Below are positions 1 to 5,016 of a DNA stretch of 12,347 nt, piece by piece (the stretch's first letter is position 1; every line of letters begins with the position of its first letter). A program made the translations under genes and the position numbers. The notes under the pieces were generated by a model. That model was not told the origin of the DNA, did no database searches, and was given only the letters and a program-made list of their open reading frames with translations. The stretch lies in assembly GCA_016793585.1 (NCBI GenBank), contig JAEUJR010001100.1:1-12347 (forward strand). Direction: 5' to 3'. The stretch is from Archangium sp. Lineage in GTDB: Bacteria > Myxococcota > Myxococcia > Myxococcales > Myxococcaceae.

Positions 1-247
1 TAGGGGGCGCGCGTTGGAAAAAGTCACCTTTTGATGTTGCAAAAGGTGCAATCAGAATTGAGGTGTCCGCAGGCCTGATGAGGCCGACGATCGTTGCTGT
101 GGAGGCCCGAACGCTCTGTCTCTTCGTTGTTTTGACTGAAGTCCAGGACAAGTAGAGGTCCGAGAATTGTCGCGCTTCGAGTTCCTCGACACGGCGTCGG
201 TCGCTGGAGATATTCTTGCCGTAGTAGATACAGAGCGGTAGCGCCAT
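1..247 (-). CDS. Possible partial hypothetical protein, 3' end beyond left edge
   Basis: An open frame of 82 codons runs from an ATG at 247-245 leftward off the window without a stop. It begins MALPLCIYYGKNISSDRRR and includes VEELEARQFSDLYLSW and TIVGLIRPADTSILIAPF. The mix of charged N-terminal residues and later hydrophobic strands looks protein-like, and GC-ending codons are favoured in the first two thirds, but less than in the genes further right. Frame openness extends upstream to a TGA near position 284, so TTG or GTG starts around 256-262 are also possible. No convincing Shine-Dalgarno sequence is seen. I do not recognise the family. Another minus-strand frame (24-368) is also open but less protein-like. 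It may be a chance frame. Confidence 0.35.
   Translation of the reverse strand, partial: MALPLCIYYGKNISSDRRRVEELEARQFSDLYLSWTSVKTTKRQSVRASTATIVGLIRPADTSILIAPFATSKGDFFQRAPP
25..48 (-). terminator. Stem-loop with 9-bp perfect stem followed by a T-run on the minus strand
   Basis: CACCTTTTG (25-33) and CAAAAGGTG (40-48) are perfect inverted repeats around a 6-nt loop. On the minus strand the stem is followed by ACTTTTTCC, which resembles a weak intrinsic terminator for leftward transcription. The stem is AT-rich in its inner half, so it would be weak. If the partial minus-strand ORF across it is real, this hairpin would be inside that gene, which counts against one of the two calls. Confidence 0.3.
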
Positions 248-595
248 AGCGCACACTGCCAAACGGGAATTGAAGTGGAATCCTGCTGATCATGATCCGC
301 TTCAGCTTCTGGTGTATCCGTTGGGCGATCACCGTCGGCTGAGCGCTTGACGAGCGGGGCGTGAGCATGTGTCTGGCTGGTGACGGCTTTCAGGCCACGC
401 TCAAAGTCTGCCTGATGCAAGATCGGTCAGGCCGGAGACGAGTGAGTGAGCGAACCGGACACCAAGTGGCACGTTTGACCGAAGTTCGGACTCGGTGGCG
501 AGAAGCTCGACGGCGGCTGGGGCAGTTTGAAGGCAGAAACCACGATAGAATGAATGAGCATGGTTGCAGGACGCCGCTGAGAGAGACACCCACAA
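248..595. other. Gene-poor, lower-GC stretch containing only a gene fragment
   Basis: No convincing complete gene is seen. The recognisable content is the DUF2236 fragment at 365-419. Short open frames exist on both strands, for example a 64-codon minus frame at 401-595, but none has a recognisable motif or a good ribosome-binding site. Base composition is noticeably less GC-rich than after about 1200. It looks like degenerate or recently acquired DNA. Confidence 0.5.
365..419 (+). pseudogene. Fragment of a DUF2236 (MpaB-like) gene
   Basis: This 55-bp segment aligns without gaps to 1571-1625 inside the intact DUF2236 gene, with 47 of 55 identities by eye and a 27-bp perfect core (382-408 versus 1588-1614). 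It is in the same reading frame: the fragment encodes MCLAGDGFQATLKVCLMQ where the intact gene encodes MRPGGDGFQATLKVRLMH. Homology stops abruptly on both sides. The histidine after the methionine, a candidate haem-ligand position in the family, is replaced by glutamine, and six of the eight differences are C in the intact gene and T here. It is best read as the relic of a duplicated or recombined paralogue. It could instead be the scar of a partial duplication. Confidence 0.6.
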
Positions 596-1084
596 ATGAT
601 CTCGAGACTGCAGGCTTCGTTTCTCTGGACGGAGCCCGAGAGTGCGTCGTTTGCAGAGGCGATCGAGGTGACCCGGCGTTCAGGTCGGAGCAGTCGAGCG
701 CGCCGCGACAATCTGACGCTGGCGAACGAGGAGATTCAGTCCTGGCGAATCGGTATGCAGTCGGTTGAGTTGCTGTTGTCGAGCGGGCGCGTGCTTCGGA
801 TTCACGTTGCTGGCGACGTTGTCGACTGGGAGTTCGATCAGGCGGCCGTTCTTCCAGAGCAACCACGGTTCTACGCTGAGGAGGTTCAGCTCGAACTTCC
901 CGGTGGGCAGCTGATCGTCTGGCGCCCAGATCTGCTGATTGCAGGCCTGCAATCGGCTGGGAGGCTGGGGTTGGCGCCATCAACAACCCTCGTCACGCTG
1001 GAAGGACGCCACCACTTTGACATCAGTTTTGGGCAGATGGTCGACCACCTCGGCCAGCGAATGCTCTGGTTTGAGGAGGAATAG
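596..1084 (+). CDS. Hypothetical protein, 162 aa
   Basis: I do not recognise this gene. The frame opens at ATG 596 just after an in-frame TGA at about 578, with a GA-rich stretch (GAGAGAGA) as a possible weak ribosome-binding site, and stops with TAG at 1082-1084. A second candidate start is ATG 755 (MQSVELLLSSG), where the sequence begins to look like a compact alternating strand/helix domain: SGRVLRIHVAGDVVDWEF, then QLELPGGQLIVWRPDLLIAG, and an acidic end (MLWFEEE). No signal peptide or membrane segment is present. Codons show a moderate GC-ending preference, lower than in the downstream genes, which fits an accessory origin. It ends 32 bases before the DUF2236 gene on the same strand, so the two could be cotranscribed. 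A perfect 18-bp palindrome lies within the coding sequence. Function is unknown; a small accessory or immunity-type protein is speculation only. Confidence 0.55.
   Translation: MISRLQASFLWTEPESASFAEAIEVTRRSGRSSRARRDNLTLANEEIQSWRIGMQSVELLLSSGRVLRIHVAGDVVDWEFDQAAVLPEQPRFYAEEVQLELPGGQLIVWRPDLLIAGLQSAGRLGLAPSTTLVTLEGRHHFDISFGQMVDHLGQRMLWFEEE
937..954. repeat. Perfect 18-bp palindrome
   Basis: GATTGCAGGCCTGCAATC is its own reverse complement (9-bp arms, no spacer). It sits inside the coding sequence of the orphan ORF and encodes part of LLIAGLQSA. It could be a protein-binding site; with no loop it is unlikely to act as an RNA hairpin without opening its centre. Confidence 0.6.
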
Positions 1085-1116
1085 AACACGAGTTCACCTG
1101 CTGCGATGATGAACGC

Positions 1117-2277
1117 ATGACGCCTTCGCGGTACCTCGTCACGCCTCAGGTCCGTGCGCTCCATGGTTCGCGGGTGGACGACTTCGGAGCCGCGTTGCTG
1201 CGCTCCGACGAACTCGCTGACGACGTCGTGCTCGCCTTCCGCGCGCTCCCGCACGGGCAGGGCTGGGCGCAACTGCAACGCGCGCTCACCGGAGACCGCA
1301 GCGCACCGCACCCCGCGATCGCCACCTTCGTCGACTCCGCTTCCACCACGCCGACGTGGGCCGATCGCGAGACGGTCGCCGCCGCCGGAGCGCTCCTGCT
1401 TCGTGCCGGCCCGCTCGGTGGCATCGTGCTCGGCCTCTCGTCGCTCCCCACCGGCTACGCCTCGCCCGCCGGCAACAAGCCGCTCGCCTTCTCAGGCCGC
1501 CTTCAAGAACAAGCGCCGCGCCGCCTCATGGAGACCGCGCGCTTCGTGCACGCCGTCTGCTCCCCCGACGGCATGCGCCCGGGCGGCGACGGCTTTCAGG
1601 CCACGCTCAAAGTCCGCCTCATGCACGCGCAGGTGCGCCGCCTGCTCTGGGACTCGGGCCGCTGGAACGCCGACGCCTGGGGCCTGCCCATCAACCAGCA
1701 CGACCTCGTCGCCACCACGCTCCTCTTCTCCATCGTGCTGCTCAACGGCCTGCGCACCTTCGGCCTCGAGATCTCCACCCGCGAAGCCGAGGCGTACATT
1801 CACCTCTGGCGCTACGTCGGCTGGCTCATGGGCGCAGAGCCCGCGCTGCTGCCCGCGACCGAAGCCGACGCGTTTCGCATCGGCGATCTCATTCAGCTCA
1901 CGCAGGGCGAACCCGACGCCGACTCGCGCGCCCTCACCGACGCGTTGCTGCACTGGCGCCTCAAGGCCGCGAAGACGCCGTGGGAGCGACGCATGGCCGA
2001 GGCCTCGCTCCCGTTCGCCCGCGCCGGTGCGCACCTGTTGCTCGGCAAACGCCTGGCCACGCAGCTTGGCATCGAGCGCTCCATCGCCGAGCTCGGCATG
2101 CCGATGCTGCGACGAACCTTGAGCGGCCTGGAGCGCGTGCGCCTCGTCTCATCTCGCGCCCACGCCTTCGCCATTCAACGCGGTGACGACGCCTGGCGCC
2201 GCGTGGTGGAGGAGGGCCTTCAAGGCGTGCCCGCCGAGTTCCGCCCGCCGTCGTCCCTCAGCGATCGCCGCGCCTGA
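1117..2277 (+). CDS. DUF2236 / MpaB-like oxygenase family protein
   Basis: The 386-aa protein carries the hallmarks of the DUF2236 family, which includes fungal MpaB and the haem-b latex-clearing rubber oxygenase Lcp. Seen in order: FQATLKVRLMHAQVRR with His170 at the position expected for the haem axial ligand, WGLPINQHDLVATTLLF (about residues 188-204), and YIHLWRYVGWLMG (about 227-239). The rest is predicted helical. No signal peptide is evident, so it is probably cytoplasmic or membrane-associated; several hydrophobic helices could contact a membrane. The family oxidises hydrophobic or isoprenoid-like compounds, but the substrate here cannot be read from sequence. The ATG at 1117 has no strong Shine-Dalgarno sequence. 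The gene lies 32 bp after the orphan ORF and its last 20 bp overlap the convergent marR gene. A broken piece of the same family lies about 1.2 kb upstream. Confidence 0.88.
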   Translation: MTPSRYLVTPQVRALHGSRVDDFGAALLRSDELADDVVLAFRALPHGQGWAQLQRALTGDRSAPHPAIATFVDSASTTPTWADRETVAAAGALLLRAGPLGGIVLGLSSLPTGYASPAGNKPLAFSGRLQEQAPRRLMETARFVHAVCSPDGMRPGGDGFQATLKVRLMHAQVRRLLWDSGRWNADAWGLPINQHDLVATTLLFSIVLLNGLRTFGLEISTREAEAYIHLWRYVGWLMGAEPALLPATEADAFRIGDLIQLTQGEPDADSRALTDALLHWRLKAAKTPWERRMAEASLPFARAGAHLLLGKRLATQLGIERSIAELGMPMLRRTLSGLERVRLVSSRAHAFAIQRGDDAWRRVVEEGLQGVPAEFRPPSSLSDRRA

Positions 2278-2755
2278 CGCGACGCCGGGGCGGCGGCATC
2301 GGCTCGTCCTCCAACGCGGGCAACCCTTCGGCGAGCGAGCGCAGTGACGTGAGCAGCGAGCCCAGCTCGCGGGTCTTCACGCCCTTCAGCCACCGGCGAA
2401 TCGCGGCTTCATCGCTCTCGTTTCGTGACGCGAACAGCTTCGCCACCGCAGGCGTCGTCACCAGCCGGCACGCCCGGCCATCATCTTCATCAGGCAGCTC
2501 GCGGATGAGCCCCTTGCCCTCGAGTGCGTCGAGCAGCTGCCGCACGTTCTGGTGACTCGAGCCCAACGCCTCGGCGATCTCCCGCTGCCGTGGAGGCGCC
2601 TCCGCCAGCTCGATGATCGTCAGCACTGCCGCCTGCTGGGTCGTCAGCCCGATGTCCGACAGCCGCCGATCCATCAGCGCCCGCAGCCGCAGGCCGAGCA
2701 CGATCAACAACCGGAACACGTTCACTTCCTCGCTCGGACCCTTGTCTCGCGACAT
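2258..2755 (-). CDS. MarR-family transcriptional regulator
   Basis: The 165-aa product is a winged-helix DNA-binding protein of MarR type and is expected to act as a dimer. Helical dimerisation segment: residues about 10-35 (VNVFRLLIVLGLRLRALMD). Helix-turn-helix: about 58-82 (REIAEALGSSHQNVRQLLDALEGKGL). Acidic wing with DEDDGRACRLVTT at about 89-101, close to the MarR wing motif. The C terminus is proline/arginine-rich (PPPRRRVRRGDR), which could add DNA affinity. The chosen start is ATG 2755 (MSRDKGPSEE). A GTG at 2791 would add 12 residues but would place the promoter-side dyad inside the gene and has no ribosome-binding site; with ATG 2755 an AAGG lies 12 nt upstream, which is long. The gene is divergent from the glycosyltransferase and probably represses it and itself. 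It overlaps the DUF2236 3' end by 20 bp in convergent orientation. Confidence 0.88.
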   Translation of the reverse strand: MSRDKGPSEEVNVFRLLIVLGLRLRALMDRRLSDIGLTTQQAAVLTIIELAEAPPRQREIAEALGSSHQNVRQLLDALEGKGLIRELPDEDDGRACRLVTTPAVAKLFASRNESDEAAIRRWLKGVKTRELGSLLTSLRSLAEGLPALEDEPMPPPRRRVRRGDR

Positions 2756-2772
2756 AGGGTATATGTTACCTT
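2756..2772. promoter_or_regulatory. Putative MarR operator between divergent genes
   Basis: AGGGTA (2756-2761) and TACCTT (2767-2772) form an imperfect dyad (five of six positions complementary) around the 5-bp spacer TATGT, giving AGGGTATATGTTACCTT. It abuts the marR ATG and lies 28 bp before the glycosyltransferase start, in the only intergenic gap between the two. The size and AT-rich centre fit MarR-type operators. No confident -35/-10 pair could be assigned, although TATATG/TATGTT inside the dyad could act as a -10 element. Confidence 0.45.
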
Positions 2773-2791
2773 GTTTCGAATCTCCCGCCAC

Positions 2792-2795
2792 GGAG
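2792..2795 (+). promoter_or_regulatory. Ribosome-binding site deciding the glycosyltransferase start
   Basis: GGAG lies 5 nt before the GTG at 2801. It supports a GTG start there and argues against the frame's extension upstream, which only reads antisense through marR. Confidence 0.6.
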
Positions 2796-2800
2796 CGTTC

Positions 2801-4084
2801 GTGATCGCCTTCCTTCCCAACTGCGGTTTCATCTCAGAGGTCTCGCGCGCCACCGCGATCGCGAAGGCGTTGAAGGACCGTGGAGTGCCGGTCTGCTTCG
2901 CCTCGCGAGGTGGGCCCTACGTCTCGCTCATCGGCGCAGCCGGGTTCGAGTGCACGACGCTGACTCCAACGTTGGGGGCTGAAGGCTCGGCGGACTTCCT
3001 CGCGGCGCTGCTCGACATGGGCAAAGGCGATCGCCCGTTCTTCGCGCCTGGTGAGCTCGAAGCGAGTGTGACTGCCGAAGTCGCGTGGCTGCGAGAGGTG
3101 AAGGCGACCGCGGCAGTGACTGGCTTCACCCTGTCGGCAGCGCTCTCAACCCGCGTCGTTGGCATTCCGCTGGTGACCGACCATGGCGGCTCCTTCCTGC
3201 CTCCGGTCCTCTCGCGTGGGCTGTGTCCCGTACCGGTCAACCCACCCAAGGCCGAGATGTCGCGACTGCCGCAGGTCGTGCAGCGGTGGATGGCGAATCG
3301 AATGCCGGCGCTGCTCAAGGCGCCGGTGAGGCAGCTCAACGCCCACGCAGACACGCTCGGCGTGGAGCGCGTGCCGTCATTGCTGTCGATGATGTGTGGC
3401 GACCTCACGCTCGTGACCGAGCTCGCCGAGGTGTTGGGAACCAGCGCCGAGTCGATCGAACGCTGGAAGCCGAGCTGGCCGTTTCGCGTGCGCCGCGGCA
3501 CCACGTTCGTCTGCACGGGACCGCTCTACGCGAAGCTCGATGCGCCGATTCCGCCCGAGGTCGAGGCGTTTCTCTCGCAGCCGGAACCGGTCGTGTACCT
3601 TGCTCCCACGAGCGTGCAGACCGGGTTTCTGCGTGAGCTCATTCTGTCGGCGAAGCCCGCTGGAGCCCGGCTGCTCGTCGCCTCGACCGTTCACGACGTG
3701 AAGGACCTCGGTGATGACCGAACGCTGATCGCGGGCGTGTTGCCGAACCACCTCGTGTTCCCGCGCATCGCCGCTGCGGTGATCATGGGCGGGCAGGGGA
3801 GCGTGCAGTGCGCGATGGCCTCGGGCACGCCGTTCATCGGGCTTCCGCATCACGGAGAGCAGGAGCTCAACGTCGCTGTCGCCGAGCGGCTGGGCGTCGC
3901 GATTCGCATGGCGCCGCATTCGCTCGACTCGCTTGCCCCGGCGATTCGCCGGCTGCTCGACGAGCCTTCGTTCGCGACGTCAGCGAAGGCCGCCGCTCAG
4001 CGCTACGCCGGTATCGACGGAGCTGCCCGCGCTGCCCAGGCCATCGTCGACCATCTCGAACGGCGCACCCGCGCTGCTGCCTGA
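2801..4084 (+). CDS. GT1 (UGT/MGT-like) glycosyltransferase
   Basis: The 427-aa protein has a GT-B two-domain layout. The N-terminal Rossmann half opens with VIAFLPNCGFISEVSRATA and AKALKDRGVPVCFASRGG, typical of acceptor-binding domains of UDP-glycosyltransferases. The C-terminal half contains the nucleotide-sugar signature in variant form: IMGGQGSVQCAMASGTPFIG (about residues 328-347), then LPHHGEQELN with Glu353-Gln354 and Asn357 where family members usually have D/E-Q..N. The usual His of the HGG signature is Met here. The length matches the family. No signal peptide or transmembrane helix is obvious, so it is cytosolic. Such enzymes move a sugar from a nucleotide donor to small lipophilic acceptors such as macrolides, sterols or pigments; the acceptor cannot be predicted. 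The start is GTG 2801, set by the GGAG upstream. Divergent MarR and the shared 45-bp gap suggest ligand-induced expression. It converges on the reductase-like gene with an 8-bp gap. Confidence 0.85.
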   Translation: MIAFLPNCGFISEVSRATAIAKALKDRGVPVCFASRGGPYVSLIGAAGFECTTLTPTLGAEGSADFLAALLDMGKGDRPFFAPGELEASVTAEVAWLREVKATAAVTGFTLSAALSTRVVGIPLVTDHGGSFLPPVLSRGLCPVPVNPPKAEMSRLPQVVQRWMANRMPALLKAPVRQLNAHADTLGVERVPSLLSMMCGDLTLVTELAEVLGTSAESIERWKPSWPFRVRRGTTFVCTGPLYAKLDAPIPPEVEAFLSQPEPVVYLAPTSVQTGFLRELILSAKPAGARLLVASTVHDVKDLGDDRTLIAGVLPNHLVFPRIAAAVIMGGQGSVQCAMASGTPFIGLPHHGEQELNVAVAERLGVAIRMAPHSLDSLAPAIRRLLDEPSFATSAKAAAQRYAGIDGAARAAQAIVDHLERRTRAAA

Positions 4085-4092
4085 ATTGAACC

Positions 4093-5016
4093 TCAGCTCC
4101 GCTTCGTCGAGTGTCCGGCGCCACGCTGGCTCGAGAGCTCGTCGCTCGTGAGCAAGCGCTGAACGCCAGCGAGCTGAGCGCCCGGTTCGCGAGCCATCGC
4201 CTCGAGCAGAAAGCGTGGCTCTTCAGCGCCGTTGTCAGCCAATGAGGACAACGCACCGAACTTCGCCGCCAGCCACAACGCGAACGTCAGCAACCATGCC
4301 GGCGTCCGCACGAGTCCATCGACCGACACGGGAGTCACCTCGAGCCCGCGCGCGCGCACGAGCCGAACACCCTCACGCCACGCGTGAACGACCGCCTTGG
4401 CGTCGCTCCACGTCAGTCGCGTCTGCGCACGAACACCAGCCGCCATCAAAGGCGCCATCACCGCGGCATGCGTCGACAGCCACGCCTCCATGTCGGAGCA
4501 CTCGACCGTGGGAATTCCGGCCTCCGTGAAGTTCTTCGCCCAGCCATCGAGCCACGCCGGCCTGAAGTCGTTCAGCGCTCCGATGGTGGTGATCTGCACC
4601 CGCTCGAGGGCGCGCGGAACGACCTGCGCCTCCAGCTTGCCGTCCCGCAGCGCGGCCACGATCGCCGGAAAGCCCCACGCGAACCGTTCACGCCCAACCG
4701 CCTCGCGCAATGCTTGTACACCGCGCCATTCATTGAACATGAACATCACCGGAGCGCCGCACGCCTTCAGCATCGGCACCACCGCGTCGACCTGCCACGG
4801 CTTCACCGGTACGATCACCAGGTCACACGCCGGAATCGCATCAGAGACTCGCACGGGAATTCGCTGGCCCGTCACGGTCACGATCGCGCAATCAGCCCGC
4901 AGCGCCTCGAGTCTCGACCCGCGCGCCACCACCGTCACGTCATGCCCGGCGAGCGCCAATCGCATCGCCACCGTGCTCCCGATGGCACCCGCTCCGAGAA
5001 CGACGACGCGCTTCAT
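4093..5016 (-). CDS. Ketopantoate reductase (PanE/ApbA)-like NAD(P) oxidoreductase, atypical
   Basis: The 307-aa protein begins MKRVVVLGAGAIGSTVAMRL, a clear dinucleotide-binding GxGxxG (Gly8-Gly13) as in ApbA/PanE. It continues with GHDVTVVARG (24-33), where Arg32 suits NADP binding, then DLVIVPVKPWQVDAVV (65-80) and MFNEWRGV (93-100), matching the family's VK and NG landmarks with Asn95. The helical C-terminal domain is present, and length is normal. Odd: where PanE has a conserved W-x-K with the catalytic lysine, this protein has W179-L-S-T, so bona fide ketopantoate reductase activity is doubtful. Start ATG 5016 overlaps by one base the TGA of the CHAT gene (TGATG), a strong sign of translational coupling and of a role tied to that operon. 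The stop is 8 bp from the convergent glycosyltransferase end. Confidence 0.82.
   Translation of the reverse strand: MKRVVVLGAGAIGSTVAMRLALAGHDVTVVARGSRLEALRADCAIVTVTGQRIPVRVSDAIPACDLVIVPVKPWQVDAVVPMLKACGAPVMFMFNEWRGVQALREAVGRERFAWGFPAIVAALRDGKLEAQVVPRALERVQITTIGALNDFRPAWLDGWAKNFTEAGIPTVECSDMEAWLSTHAAVMAPLMAAGVRAQTRLTWSDAKAVVHAWREGVRLVRARGLEVTPVSVDGLVRTPAWLLTFALWLAAKFGALSSLADNGAEEPRFLLEAMAREPGAQLAGVQRLLTSDELSSQRGAGHSTKRS

Noticed and set aside
401..595. 64-codon minus-strand ORF
   Set aside because: It has no motif, no ribosome-binding site and only mild codon bias, and it runs through the DUF2236 relic in antisense.
361..768. Plus-strand 135-codon ORF containing the DUF2236 fragment as an intact gene
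   Set aside because: After the fragment the translation becomes Arg/Gly-rich low-quality sequence and overlaps the better ORF at 596-1084; it reads as a relic rather than a working gene.
2552..2800. N-terminal extension of the glycosyltransferase frame
   Set aside because: These codons are antisense to the marR gene, and a GGAG plus GTG at 2801 begins just where the GT-B fold begins.
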